64,000 bases of DNA. Source: Clostridiales bacterium. Its GTDB lineage: Bacteria; Bacillota; Clostridia; Lachnospirales; Lachnospiraceae. The notes under the pieces were generated by a model, which was not told where the DNA came from, did no database searches, and saw nothing but the letters and a program-made list of their open reading frames with translations. Position numbers and translations under genes: made by a program. The stretch lies in contig JAGZJZ010000013.1 of assembly GCA_018365455.1 (NCBI GenBank), positions 80,510 through 144,509 on the forward strand, written 5' to 3'. Positions within the stretch are counted from its first letter, which is position 1. The number at the start of each line of letters is the position of its first letter. Below, in pieces: positions 33,862 to 42,586 of this stretch.

Positions 33862-35271
33862 ATGAAGGAAAAAATAAAAAATATTCTAGCATTAATTTTA
33901 CTGGTCCTCTTATTGCCTTATGTTATTACGGTTCTTATGTCGGGTAAAATAAGACAAACCTATTTGGACAGAGGAGATGATCATTCCTTTATTTCGGTAG
34001 AAGTAGACGGAAAAGTACGTGAAGTTAATTTTGAAGACTATGTAATGGGCGTTACAGCCTTGCAGATTCCATCCGCATATCAGACAGAGGCAATCAAAGC
34101 TCAGATGGTGGTTGCGAGAACAAATTTGTGTAAAATGCTGGAGGATCACCCAACGGAGCTTTTGAAAGACAAGTACTTAACCGTGGATCAAATGGAGGAA
34201 CTGGGAATACGTGATAAATTCAGCAGGGCATCCAGGGAAACAAGCGGACAGGTTCTTACCTATGACGGGAATCTGATTTTGGCATCCTATCATGCCATCA
34301 GTGCCGGAAGGACAAGAGATGGAAATGATGTTCTGGGAAGCCAGAATTATCCTTATCTGGCATCGGTACAGAGCGCACAGGATGTAGAGGCAGAACGTTA
34401 TCTCCATGCAGAAGTGTACGATCCGGATGAAATATTGCGGATATGCAGAGAGCAGTATCCGGATATGAAAGCATATTACCCGGAAGGAACTGAGGTATCC
34501 ACTGATATTCCAGCAGACCAGACCGATACAGGAGCCAAAGAAAGCAGAATAGAGGAAGAAGATTACCAGCAGGAAACGGCACTCAATGTAAAAGCAGATG
34601 GAAGAGAGAACGTCACCACAACCTGGAATGCAGACCAGGGTGCGGATGCTTTATCCGGCGGTCTGTCAGGAGTAGAAACTGAAATATTAACCGAGGCGGC
34701 AGAACCGAAAGCGCCAAAAGAACCCCAGGAAAAGTCGGAAAGTGTATCTGAAACTCCGAGGCAGACAGAAAGTGTATCTGAAACTACCAGGCAGACAGAA
34801 AGTGCAGCTGAGACGCAGGCACAGACAGAGGGTCCAGCGGAAACCCAGGCACAGACAGAGGGTCCAGCTGAGACCCAGGGACAGTCGGAGTCATCCGGAA
34901 ACGAACAGCAGGGAACTGATGAATTAAATAAAAATAATCTCTGGGACAATATGGAGATTGAAAGCAACGATGATGCAGGATATATAACAAAAATCCGTAT
35001 TGGTGACACCGAAATTCCGGGTGAAGAATTCCGCAAATTCCTGAATTTAAATTCCAGCTGCTTTACGATGGAGCAGGTAGAAAAAGGAATCCGTATCACA
35101 ACAAAAGGGTTGGGACATGGTGTGGGAATGAGCCAATACGGTGCGGAGAGAATGGCTGAATCCGGAAAGCCGTATGATGAGATTTTGCAATATTATTTTA
35201 AAGATGTAACGATCGAGATAAATGAAAAACAAAACTCCACAGAGACAGAATCCAATGCCGTAAATTCTTAA
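33862..35271 (+). CDS. spoIID: SpoIID/LytB-domain protein (stage II sporulation protein D-like)
   Basis: This 469-residue membrane-anchored protein has an N-terminal hydrophobic helix (7-26) and the SpoIID core FEDYVMGVTALQIPSAYQTE then AIKAQMVVARTN at 57-87. It resumes after a low-complexity Glu/Thr/Gln insertion (about 205-345) with C-terminal TTKGLGHGVGMSQYGAERMA. SpoIID is a lytic transglycosylase needed for engulfment. In Bacillus the catalytic Glu lies in ASEMP; here the aligned residue is Gln68 (ALQIP), so activity is doubtful. The next gene is spoIIQ-like, a common clostridial pairing. GGAAGGTG precedes the ATG. Confidence 0.85.
   Translation: MKEKIKNILALILLVLLLPYVITVLMSGKIRQTYLDRGDDHSFISVEVDGKVREVNFEDYVMGVTALQIPSAYQTEAIKAQMVVARTNLCKMLEDHPTELLKDKYLTVDQMEELGIRDKFSRASRETSGQVLTYDGNLILASYHAISAGRTRDGNDVLGSQNYPYLASVQSAQDVEAERYLHAEVYDPDEILRICREQYPDMKAYYPEGTEVSTDIPADQTDTGAKESRIEEEDYQQETALNVKADGRENVTTTWNADQGADALSGGLSGVETEILTEAAEPKAPKEPQEKSESVSETPRQTESVSETTRQTESAAETQAQTEGPAETQAQTEGPAETQGQSESSGNEQQGTDELNKNNLWDNMEIESNDDAGYITKIRIGDTEIPGEEFRKFLNLNSSCFTMEQVEKGIRITTKGLGHGVGMSQYGAERMAESGKPYDEILQYYFKDVTIEINEKQNSTETESNAVNS
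34741..34890 (+). repeat. In-frame 30-bp minisatellite, 5 units
   Basis: Five exact-length units (34741, 34771, 34801, 34831, 34861) encode SVSETPRQTE, SVSETTRQTE, SAAETQAQTE, GPAETQAQTE and GPAETQGQSE. It lies in the linker of the SpoIID-like protein and is likely to vary in copy number between strains. Confidence 0.85.
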
Positions 35272-35357
35272 ATCGATTTTTCAAACATTGTATATTCTTT
35301 CATAAACTGGCAATGCTATTGTTGAACATAATTGATCAATAGTACGAGGTGAAGAAT

Positions 35358-36221
35358 ATGCAGAAAAAAGATGTTGTAAAGTTTTTTAAGAAAAAAGGAA
35401 CCATTGTGGCATTGAGTCTGTGCCTGGTGGGAGGAGTAGCAGCAGCTTCCTATTATACAATGGAACTGTCTCAAAATGCAAAAGAAGAAGAACAGAATCT
35501 GGTAGATTTGAATGAAGAACCAAAAGATCCCGAACCATCGGATCCGATTACAACAGATAAATCAACACAGTCAGAAGGCAGTACAAAAGAAAACGGTAAT
35601 AAAAATGCTACTTCCGGCGATTCTAAAAATCAGACGGAATCAGATGCTTCCAAACCTACATTAGCAAATGATATGGATGTAGATCCCGCATATCTGGCAG
35701 AAAACGAAGCAAAAACAAGTGCTGATGCAAATACAGCAAAAGAGTCGGAAGACAGCGTAGATGCAAACTCAACAAACATTCAGGCTAAAATAGAACCTAC
35801 CGTTGATTTCGGAGATAACAGCACATTGACCTGGCCGGTAGCAGGTACCGTATTAATTGACTACAGTATGGATTCTACCGTATATTTCAAGACATTAAAT
35901 GTTTACAAATATAACCCGGCACTGATTATCGGCAGTGAAGTAAACGGACAAGTTCTGGCAGCCGCAAAGGGTATTGTTAAGTCCATCGATGTAAATGAAG
36001 AAACAGGTACAACCATTACCATGAACATCGGAAATAACTATGAATTAGTTTACGGACAGTTAAAAGAAGTTCCGGTAGCAGTAGGTGATGTAGTGGAAAC
36101 AGGTTCCATTATAGGTTATGTAAGTGAACCTACAAAATATTACTGTGAAGAAGGAAGCAATCTCTTCTTTGAGATGAAAAAAGACGGAACACCGGTAGAT
36201 CCTTTCCTGTATCTGGAATAG
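35358..36221 (+). CDS. spoIIQ: SpoIIQ-like degenerate M23 peptidase
   Basis: This 287-residue protein has a single membrane helix (about 13-33), an acidic/Ser/Thr-rich linker and a C-terminal LytM/M23 beta domain (about 165-287). In the M23 fold, metal ligands normally lie in an HxxxD motif and an HxH motif. Here the corresponding places read YFKTLNVYK, VYGQLK and LFFEMK with no His, so peptidase activity is unlikely. SpoIIQ on the forespore side pairs with mother-cell SpoIIIAH to link compartments. It lies 86 bp after the SpoIID-like gene. GAGGTG 6 nt upstream supports ATG 35358 over GTG 35349. Confidence 0.85.
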   Translation: MQKKDVVKFFKKKGTIVALSLCLVGGVAAASYYTMELSQNAKEEEQNLVDLNEEPKDPEPSDPITTDKSTQSEGSTKENGNKNATSGDSKNQTESDASKPTLANDMDVDPAYLAENEAKTSADANTAKESEDSVDANSTNIQAKIEPTVDFGDNSTLTWPVAGTVLIDYSMDSTVYFKTLNVYKYNPALIIGSEVNGQVLAAAKGIVKSIDVNEETGTTITMNIGNNYELVYGQLKEVPVAVGDVVETGSIIGYVSEPTKYYCEEGSNLFFEMKKDGTPVDPFLYLE

Positions 36222-36365
36222 TCAGGCAGGCGATTACGAACGAAAAACAAACAGTGGGCAAAAGATAGATGACAGAGGTCTTGAATTTTCAATTTTTCCG
36301 ATTAAGCGGTAAAATGCCGTGAAAAGAATCGGGAGGGAAAGAAAATTTAAGGCCTTTTAAAATCC

Positions 36366-36395
36366 TTGCACATTTTTAAGAGAAGAGAGTATACT
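36366..36395 (+). promoter_or_regulatory. Promoter of candidate sRNA
   Basis: TTGCAC (36366-36371), 18-bp spacer, TATACT (36390-36395). It points into a structured non-coding stretch, not directly at a start codon. Confidence 0.6.
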
Positions 36396-36401
36396 ATATT
36401 A

Positions 36402-36545
36402 GTACAGCGGATAAGAACTCCACTGTACCGAATAAAGTTACACCTGCGGATACGCAATCGAATTCTTCTTACTTGGCGTTACAATTTCCAAATGCAAACT
36501 GTCGTATTTGATATGGGTGAAGTACTTTTTCGTCGATTGCTTTTT
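36402..36545 (+). ncRNA. Candidate structured small RNA or leader
   Basis: Beginning at the predicted start, GTACAG-C-GG and CC-A-CTGTAC (36402-36428) form a hairpin with a 9-nt loop. Then GCAATCGA (36454-36461) pairs perfectly with TCGATTGC (36533-36540), enclosing TACTT/AAGTA (36470-36524), and is followed by TTTTTATAAT. Promoter, two closed stems and a T-run fit an independent RNA of about 145 nt. It could instead be a leader of the GIY-YIG gene. I do not recognise a known family. The rest of 36222-36611 has only a further hairpin AAGCGCA/TGCGCTT (36551-36583). Confidence 0.4.
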
Positions 36546-36611
36546 ATAATAAGCGCATGTATGAGGTTCTTGTATGTGCGCTTTACATAGACATTAAAGG
36601 ATGAAGATAAA

Positions 36612-36878
36612 ATGAATTATACGTATATATTAAAGTGCAGCGATGGCACCTACTATACCGGTTGGACAAACAATCTGGAAAAAAGGATAGATGACCATAA
36701 CAGCGGAAAAGGTGCTAAGTACACGAAGGGAAGGCGGCCGGTAGTGTTGGTCTATTGTGAGACATTTGCTACCAGGCAGGAAGCTATGAGAAGAGAATAT
36801 GAGATAAAAAAGCTTCCGAAAAAAGACAAGCTAAAGCTTATGAATGGATGTTCTGATGGTGGACAGGAGAAAACATAA
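36612..36878 (+). CDS. GIY-YIG nuclease superfamily protein (UPF0213/YhbQ-like)
   Basis: This 88-residue single-domain protein has YTYILKCSDGTYYTGWTN (GIY-YIG variant: YIL...YTG), the Arg in LEKRIDDHNSG, AKYTKGRRPVVLVY and the catalytic Glu in AMRREYEIKKL. Length and motifs are typical of the stand-alone UPF0213 proteins, whose cellular role is unclear though DNA nuclease activity is reported for some. It is followed by a bidirectional terminator. Confidence 0.9.
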   Translation: MNYTYILKCSDGTYYTGWTNNLEKRIDDHNSGKGAKYTKGRRPVVLVYCETFATRQEAMRREYEIKKLPKKDKLKLMNGCSDGGQEKT

Positions 36879-36888
36879 TTCATTACAT

Positions 36889-36938
36889 AAAACGGCTGTC
36901 CCCGTAATACTCAATAGAGTTCCGGGGACAGCCGTTTA
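36889..36938. terminator. Bidirectional terminator, GIY-YIG / hemolysin III
   Basis: AAACGGCTGTCCCCG (36890-36904) pairs with CGGGGACAGCCGTTT (36923-36937), a perfect 15-bp stem with A-rich and T-rich ends between convergent genes. Confidence 0.88.
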
Positions 36939-36946
36939 GCATTGCA

Positions 36947-36972
36947 GAAATGAATTTTCAAACAGGCTCTAG
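36947..36972 (+). repeat. Copy 2 of the 26-bp dispersed intergenic motif
   Basis: It matches 7306-7331 at 24 of 26 positions and ends AGGCTCTAG. It sits between a terminator and the 3' end of the hemolysin III gene. Confidence 0.5.
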
Positions 36973-36976
36973 TCTT

Positions 36977-37669
36977 TTAGATTGCCATTCCTGCTACATA
37001 AACGTACATAAGGATGAAATGACAGATGCTTCCGCCCATTACAAACAAATGAAAGATTTCATGTAATCCAAAGTTTTTATGCCTGGAATCAAAGATCGGA
37101 AGTTTAAGGGCATATATAATTCCTCCAACAGTATAAATGATACCGCCGGCAAGAAGCCAGCCAAATGCGGCTGTCGGAAGAGCTTTTGTAATCTGGGTAA
37201 ATGCAAGCACACATACCCATCCCATTCCGATATAGATTATGGAAGAAAACCATTTTGGACAGGTAATCCAGCACATTTTAATAATTATGCCTACAATTGC
37301 AATACTCCACACAATAGTACATAAGAGATTGCCTGTGGGACCGTTTAAGACGATCATGCAGATTGGTGTATAAGTACCTGCGATCAGAATGAAGATCATG
37401 CAGTGATCCAGCTTTCGAAGGATGCGGTTGGTGCGTTCCGTCAGATCAAGGGAATGATAAGTGGCACTGGCCGCATAAAGCATAATCATACTGATAATAA
37501 ATATAGACAGGGATACGATATGTGTCCGGTCGGGCTGCATCACCGCCGTCTTAATTAGCAGTGGCATAGCAGCAAAAATTGCCATTACCATACCTATGAA
37601 ATGGGTAATGGCGCTTCCGGGATCCTTTAACCGAAATTTTCTCTGGGTGATTGTTGCAGTTTGATTCAT
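36977..37669 (-). CDS. trhA: Hemolysin III / TrhA family membrane protein
   Basis: This 230-residue protein has seven hydrophobic helices and the PAQR/HlyIII signature: ITHFIGMVMAIFAAMPLL, a Ser-His pair YAASATYHS, KLDHCMIFILIAGTYTPIC and C-terminal HEIFHLFVMGGSICHF. The three conserved His should bind a metal in the membrane. Some bacterial members tune membrane fluidity or lipid balance; hemolysis is doubtful. GAGGAGG precedes the ATG. Confidence 0.92.
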   Translation of the reverse strand: MNQTATITQRKFRLKDPGSAITHFIGMVMAIFAAMPLLIKTAVMQPDRTHIVSLSIFIISMIMLYAASATYHSLDLTERTNRILRKLDHCMIFILIAGTYTPICMIVLNGPTGNLLCTIVWSIAIVGIIIKMCWITCPKWFSSIIYIGMGWVCVLAFTQITKALPTAAFGWLLAGGIIYTVGGIIYALKLPIFDSRHKNFGLHEIFHLFVMGGSICHFILMYVYVAGMAI

Positions 37670-37731
37670 AATATTACCTCCTCAAGATTCTATGTTATCA
37701 ATATAGTAATTACTGGAAATGATATTTCGAC

Positions 37732-37752
37732 ATGTAGTATTGAAAACTACAT
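37732..37752. promoter_or_regulatory. Palindrome upstream of hemolysin III gene
   Basis: ATGTAGT-N7-ACTACAT lies 63 bp upstream of the hemolysin III start, in the 310-bp gap 37670-37979 shared with divergent xpaC. Spacing and symmetry suit a dimeric repressor site. The rest of the gap is AT-rich without further recognisable signals. Confidence 0.35.
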
Positions 37753-37979
37753 CATGTTATGAATATATTATACCCTGGAAAAGGAAAAAGCAACCCTGTT
37801 TTGGTAAATTTCTTAAAAAATTAAGGATTTTCTAATATATCAGTCAAAAATTTCTGATATGCTTCTAAAATCAAGTACTATTAAAGGAAATAGATTGTTT
37901 TTTTATGGATTATCATTTATAATTTATCTTAAGCAAATCAGGTAAAATATTGTTTTTATTGATAAGGCAGGAGGATATC

Positions 37980-39329
37980 ATGGGTAACCAGGACTGGTCG
38001 AATCTGGGCGACCAAATAAAGAATACAGTGCAGTCTGCGATCGATTCGCAGAATTTCAGACAATTGAATGATACAATCAGAAATTCAGTAAACAGTGCAA
38101 TAGATAATGTGAACCAGAGCCTGAATCAGGCAAATCAGAGGTTCAATCGCGGTAATATGGGGAACATCGGAAATTTTGGACATCCTTATTCCGAGCCGCA
38201 GAATCCTTGGGATTCCAGGAAAAACAGGAACAGGGACAGGCAGAAAAATAGTTTTCATGATGTTCCGGCAAAAGGAGTTAAAAATGAACTTATTTCCCGA
38301 AACAGCGGGATGAAAGGTGCGGGCTATTCCCTGACTATCGTGGGCTATATTTTAGCCGGAAGCCTTGGTCTGGCAACCTTTATCATAGCTTTGGTAAGTA
38401 TGATTTCGGGAGGGCTTGAAGGAGGAGCTGCTATCGCAATTGGGGTGATTTTTCCATTTTTACTTGCCAGTATTATCATGGCATGGCGGGGAAGTAAGAT
38501 TCTTGGCAGGTTAAAGAGATTTAAACTCTATGTGCGGCAGCTTCGGGGACGTGAATACTGTTCGGTTAAAGAATTGGCGGATGCAGTCGGGAAGCCGGTT
38601 CATTACACCGTAAAAGACCTGAGGGAAATGATTCGTAAAAATATGTTCTGTCAGGGTCACATTGATGCCCAAGAGAGCTGTCTCATGATCACAGACCAGG
38701 TCTATAATCAATACCTGGAAGCGCAGCATCAGATGGAAATCCGCCAGCGGGAAGAGCGGAGCAGAATTCAAAATGCGGAGACAGTCAAAAAAGAACAGAA
38801 GGCGAAAAGGGAAGATGGTTCAGTACCGGAAGACGTAAGAAAAGTGGTGGAAGAGGGTCAGAGCTATCTGGATAAGATTAAAAAGAGCAACGATGCAATC
38901 CCTGGCGTAGAGGTATCTGAGAAAATTTCCAGGATGGAAGTGATTACCACTAAAATATTTGAGCGTGTGGAACAGCATCCGGAACACATCCCGGATCTCC
39001 GTAAGTTTATGGAGTATTATCTTCCTACCACCGTAAAGCTGCTGGATGCTTATGAAGAATTAGACAGGCAGCCGGTACAGGGTGAAAACATTCTCACATC
39101 CAAACGGGAAATTGAAGATACACTGGATACGATTAATATGGCTTTTGAGAAGCTTTTAGACGGTTTCTTCCAGGATACATCCTGGGATATCTCTTCCGAT
39201 ATTTCTGTTCTTCAGACTATGTTTGCGCAGGAAGGTCTGACGGGGCAGGATTTTAAGAAGGCAAGGGAGAGCGCTGTTAAAAAGGAACTGGATCCGGAAA
39301 ATAATGATGAAATAAAATTAAAGTTCTAA
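37980..39329 (+). CDS. xpaC: XpaC-family protein (5-bromo-4-chloroindolyl phosphate hydrolysis)
   Basis: This 449-residue protein has an N-terminal Asn/Gln-rich segment with repeated SAIDSQN/SAIDNVN phrases and two hydrophobic helices (about 116-170). A cytosolic Lys/Glu-rich coiled-coil region ends in the XpaC domain (YYLPTTVKLLDAYEELD). The name comes from a phosphatase phenotype in Bacillus; the true function is unknown. GGCAGGAGG upstream supports ATG 37980. The telA-like gene follows after 100 bp, a conserved pairing. A CCGGAAG/CTTCCGG hairpin (about 39354-39380) lies between them. Confidence 0.85.
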   Translation: MGNQDWSNLGDQIKNTVQSAIDSQNFRQLNDTIRNSVNSAIDNVNQSLNQANQRFNRGNMGNIGNFGHPYSEPQNPWDSRKNRNRDRQKNSFHDVPAKGVKNELISRNSGMKGAGYSLTIVGYILAGSLGLATFIIALVSMISGGLEGGAAIAIGVIFPFLLASIIMAWRGSKILGRLKRFKLYVRQLRGREYCSVKELADAVGKPVHYTVKDLREMIRKNMFCQGHIDAQESCLMITDQVYNQYLEAQHQMEIRQREERSRIQNAETVKKEQKAKREDGSVPEDVRKVVEEGQSYLDKIKKSNDAIPGVEVSEKISRMEVITTKIFERVEQHPEHIPDLRKFMEYYLPTTVKLLDAYEELDRQPVQGENILTSKREIEDTLDTINMAFEKLLDGFFQDTSWDISSDISVLQTMFAQEGLTGQDFKKARESAVKKELDPENNDEIKLKF

Positions 39330-39429
39330 ATATAAGTGAGCATCCACGGACACCGGAAGGATCTGATTACTTCCGGTTGTGCCAAAAGCTTGCAGGAATG
39401 CTAAATTTTACAGAAAAGAGGATTAAGAC

Positions 39430-40602
39430 ATGAGTGATGAATTCAAAGACTTTGCATCGGCACCGGCACCAACTTTAACGCTGGATCCGTTCCAGTCAGA
39501 AAAGAGTGATAATCAGCTTCAGGCTGCACAGACAGTAAAAGCAGTAGTAGAAGAACCAAAAAAGCCGGAATTTGATGAAAGTATGCTTTCGCCAGAAGAA
39601 AGAAATATGGTTAACAGCTTTGCAGAACAGATCAACTTGACAGATTCTAATGCTATATTGCAGTATGGTGCAGGAGCCCAGAAGAAAATGGCGGATTTTT
39701 CTGAAGCGGCGCTGGACAATGTCCGGACAAAAGATCTTGGGGAAGTAGGAGAAATGCTTTCCGGTGTTGTGACAGAATTAAAAAGTTTTGAAGTAGAAGA
39801 ACAGGAAAAAGGTTTTCTGGGTTTCTTCAAGAAGAGCAGCAATAAGATCACGGCAATGAAAGCGAAATATGATAAGGCAGAAGTAAATATCAACCGTATC
39901 TGTGAAGCTCTGGAAAGCCATCAGGTACAGATGCTAAAAGATATAGCAGTACTTGATAAGATGTATGGTCTTAACCAGTCTTATTTTAAAGAATTGTCCA
40001 TGTATATTCTGGCGGGCAAGAAAAAGCTGGCTAAAATCCGTGCAGAGGAGCTTCCGGCTTTAGTACAAAAAGCAACCAATTCCGGACTGCCGGAAGATGC
40101 ACAGGCAGCAAAAGATCTGGATTCCCTTTGCAACCGTTTCGAAAAGAAGCTTCATGATCTGGAGCTAACAAGGATGATTTCACTTCAGACGGCACCTCAG
40201 ATCCGCCTGGTACAGGGAAATGATACTCTGATGGTTGAAAAAATACAGTCCACTATTGTGAATACCATACCACTGTGGAAAAGTCAGATGGTATTGGCTC
40301 TGGGTGTTGCTCATTCTGCAGATGCGGCAAAGGCACAGAGAGAAGTTACGGATATGACAAATGAATTGCTGAAGAAAAATGCACAGACACTGAAGATGGC
40401 GACTGTGGAAACAGCGAAAGAGTCCGAACGGGGAATTGTAGACATTGAGACTTTAAAGACTACCAATGAGTCACTGATTTCTACGTTGGATGAAGTTATG
40501 CGTATCCAGACAGAAGGACACCAGAAGCGTATGGAAGCAGAGTCTGAAATGCAGAGATTAGAAGGCGAACTGAAGAGCAAACTCCTGCAGCTTCAGGGAT
40601 AA
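39430..40602 (+). CDS. telA: Toxic anion resistance protein (TelA/KlaA family)
   Basis: This 390-residue soluble, mostly helical protein has family features FAEQINLTDSNAILQYGAGAQ near residue 63-83, GFLGFFKKSSNKI, LDKMYGLNQSYFKELSMYI and IVNTIPLWKSQMVLALG. TelA proteins occur with XpaC or with tellurite-resistance genes and are linked to envelope stress; no enzymatic activity is known. It probably shares a transcript with xpaC. AGAAAAGAGGA precedes the ATG. Confidence 0.88.
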   Translation: MSDEFKDFASAPAPTLTLDPFQSEKSDNQLQAAQTVKAVVEEPKKPEFDESMLSPEERNMVNSFAEQINLTDSNAILQYGAGAQKKMADFSEAALDNVRTKDLGEVGEMLSGVVTELKSFEVEEQEKGFLGFFKKSSNKITAMKAKYDKAEVNINRICEALESHQVQMLKDIAVLDKMYGLNQSYFKELSMYILAGKKKLAKIRAEELPALVQKATNSGLPEDAQAAKDLDSLCNRFEKKLHDLELTRMISLQTAPQIRLVQGNDTLMVEKIQSTIVNTIPLWKSQMVLALGVAHSADAAKAQREVTDMTNELLKKNAQTLKMATVETAKESERGIVDIETLKTTNESLISTLDEVMRIQTEGHQKRMEAESEMQRLEGELKSKLLQLQG

Positions 40603-40692
40603 TATGTGAAATAAAACAGCCGATATACATTGCAGCTGGAAATATTTCAGGATATCCTGGCAGATACCCAGGGATAAATTATAGTTCCGCCC

Positions 40693-40722
40693 TTGACAAG
40701 GGAACCGAAACTATGGTACGAT
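40693..40722 (+). promoter_or_regulatory. Promoter of the DEAD-box helicase gene
   Basis: TTGACA (40693-40698), 18-bp spacer, TACGAT (40717-40722). It is about 180 bp upstream of the helicase start, leaving a long leader. Confidence 0.65.
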
Positions 40723-40774
40723 AAGTTTCGTAATATCGTGTCAGTATAGCAACAATGTAAAATATTGAGGTTAA

Positions 40775-40812
40775 GGCCCTGTACATAAGAGTCATGTTAC
40801 AGGGCTTTCTTT
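40775..40812 (+). terminator. Intrinsic terminator inside the helicase leader
   Basis: GCCCTGTA (40777-40784 region) pairs with TACAGGGC (40798-40805), followed by TTTCTTT. It lies between the promoter and the helicase ATG, so it would act as an attenuator unless prevented. The gap 40603-40902 also holds a CAGGATATCCTG palindrome near 40649. Confidence 0.7.
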
Positions 40813-40902
40813 ATGCGATTTCATGGCGCGAAGCGACGTGTGGGAAGTGCAGATATAAAGGCAGCCTGGGAAAACAGGCAAATAGAAAGGAAACACGAAT
40901 AC

Positions 40903-42492
40903 ATGGAAACAGTTAGATTTGATGAACTTGGTCTTAGTGACCAGATACTAAAGGCAGTAACAGAAATGGGATTTGAAGCAGCGAGTCCGATCCAGGCAAA
41001 AGCGATTCCGGTACTTATGGATGGAAAAGATGCGATTGGCCAGGCACAGACAGGAACTGGTAAGACAGCAGCATTTGGAATTCCACTTCTGGAAAAGATT
41101 GATCCAAAGAATAAGAAGCTTCAGGGGATCATCCTATGTCCTACCAGAGAATTGGCAATTCAGGTGGCGGAAGAAATTCGTAAATTGTCAAAATTCATGC
41201 ACGGGATAAAAGTACTTCCTGTTTACGGTGGACAGGATATCGTGAAACAGATACGTTCTCTGAAAAGCGGCGTACAGCTGATTATTGGAACACCAGGTCG
41301 TGTAATGGACCATATGAGAAGAAAAACGATTAAATTTGACCAGGTGCATACAATTGTACTGGATGAAGCAGATGAAATGTTAAATATGGGATTCAGGGAA
41401 GATATTGAAACCGTATTAAAAGAGATACCGGAAGAAAGACAGACCGTACTTTTCTCTGCAACAATGCCAAAACCAATTATGGATATCACCAACCAATATC
41501 AGAAAAAAGATGCGGAACTGATAAAGGTAGTAAAAAAAGAACTTACCGTTAAAAATATAGATCAGTATTATTATGAAGTAAAGCAGAAAAACAAAGAAGA
41601 AGTATTATCCAGACTTTTGGATATGTATAATCCAAAGCGTTCCCTTGTATTCTGTAATACGAAGAGAAAAGTAGATGAGCTGACAACGGCACTCCAGGGC
41701 AGAGGTTATTTTGCAGAAGGGCTTCACGGAGATCTGAAGCAGACACAGCGTGACCGTGTTATGAATGGTTTCCGTAATGGAAAAACAGAGATTTTGATTG
41801 CAACAGATGTTGCAGCCAGAGGAATCGATGTAGATGACGTAGAGGCAGTATTTAATTATGATATTCCGCAGGACGATGAATTTTATGTACATCGTATTGG
41901 TAGAACGGGTCGTGCAGGAAGAGTCGGAAAAGCTTTCTCATTTGTTGTGGGAAAAGAAGTATATAAGCTGAAAGATATTCAGAGATACTGTAAGACAAAG
42001 ATCTATGCACAGCCAATTCCGTCATTAGATGATGTAACTGCAATCAAGGTAGAGAAGATCCTGGAAAATGTCAACCAGATTATAAACAATGAAGACCTGA
42101 GAGATGTGATTGATATGCTGGAGAATCACCTGAACGAAGAAGATTACACAGCTATGGATATTGCTGCTGCATTCCTGAAGCTTTCCATGGGAAATGATGA
42201 AGCAATGGAAGAAGAAAAAGGTATGGACTTTGGCAATACAGGTGCAGAAGAAGGTATGGTACGTTTATTTATCAATATCGGTAAAAAGCAAGGTGTACGT
42301 CCTGGAGACATCCTGGGAGCAATTGCAGGAGAATCCGGTATGCCGGGTAAACTAGTAGGAAGTATAGACATGTACGACAAATATACTTTCGTAGAAGTTC
42401 CCACAGACCGTGCGAAAGAAGTATTGATTGCAATGGATCATGCAAAAATAAAAGGAAAAATGGTAAATGTGGAACCTGCAAACCAGAAGTAA
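40903..42492 (+). CDS. DEAD-box ATP-dependent RNA helicase with DbpA-type RNA-binding domain
   Basis: This 529-residue helicase has the full motif set: Q motif FEAASPIQAKAIP, motif I AQTGTGKT, PTRELA, DEAD in VLDEADEML, SAT, and motif VI HRIGRTGRAG. A C-terminal DbpA/CsdA-type RNA-binding domain (about 450-525) has RLFINIGKKQGVRPGDILG. It likely remodels structured RNA in ribosome assembly or at low temperature (CshA-like). ATG 40903 gives the standard N-terminus; a frame open from 40813 starts within the leader terminator and is not conserved. GAAAGGAAA is the ribosome site. Confidence 0.93.
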   Translation: METVRFDELGLSDQILKAVTEMGFEAASPIQAKAIPVLMDGKDAIGQAQTGTGKTAAFGIPLLEKIDPKNKKLQGIILCPTRELAIQVAEEIRKLSKFMHGIKVLPVYGGQDIVKQIRSLKSGVQLIIGTPGRVMDHMRRKTIKFDQVHTIVLDEADEMLNMGFREDIETVLKEIPEERQTVLFSATMPKPIMDITNQYQKKDAELIKVVKKELTVKNIDQYYYEVKQKNKEEVLSRLLDMYNPKRSLVFCNTKRKVDELTTALQGRGYFAEGLHGDLKQTQRDRVMNGFRNGKTEILIATDVAARGIDVDDVEAVFNYDIPQDDEFYVHRIGRTGRAGRVGKAFSFVVGKEVYKLKDIQRYCKTKIYAQPIPSLDDVTAIKVEKILENVNQIINNEDLRDVIDMLENHLNEEDYTAMDIAAAFLKLSMGNDEAMEEEKGMDFGNTGAEEGMVRLFINIGKKQGVRPGDILGAIAGESGMPGKLVGSIDMYDKYTFVEVPTDRAKEVLIAMDHAKIKGKMVNVEPANQK

Positions 42493-42586
42493 ACTGGCAT
42501 GGATAAAAAACATGAAACTGGCTGTTTTAACATAACCAGTATAGTGCTATGATATTCCCAAATTCAAAAAGAGGAGAGGAAATATC

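Noticed and set aside
40813..40902. N-terminal extension of the DEAD-box helicase
   Set aside because: It begins beside the leader terminator and precedes the conserved Q-motif region without homology.
42493..42586. Vitamin riboswitch before the ECF S component
   Set aside because: No conserved core of FMN, TPP, cobalamin, preQ1 or related riboswitches is recognisable in this 94-bp gap.
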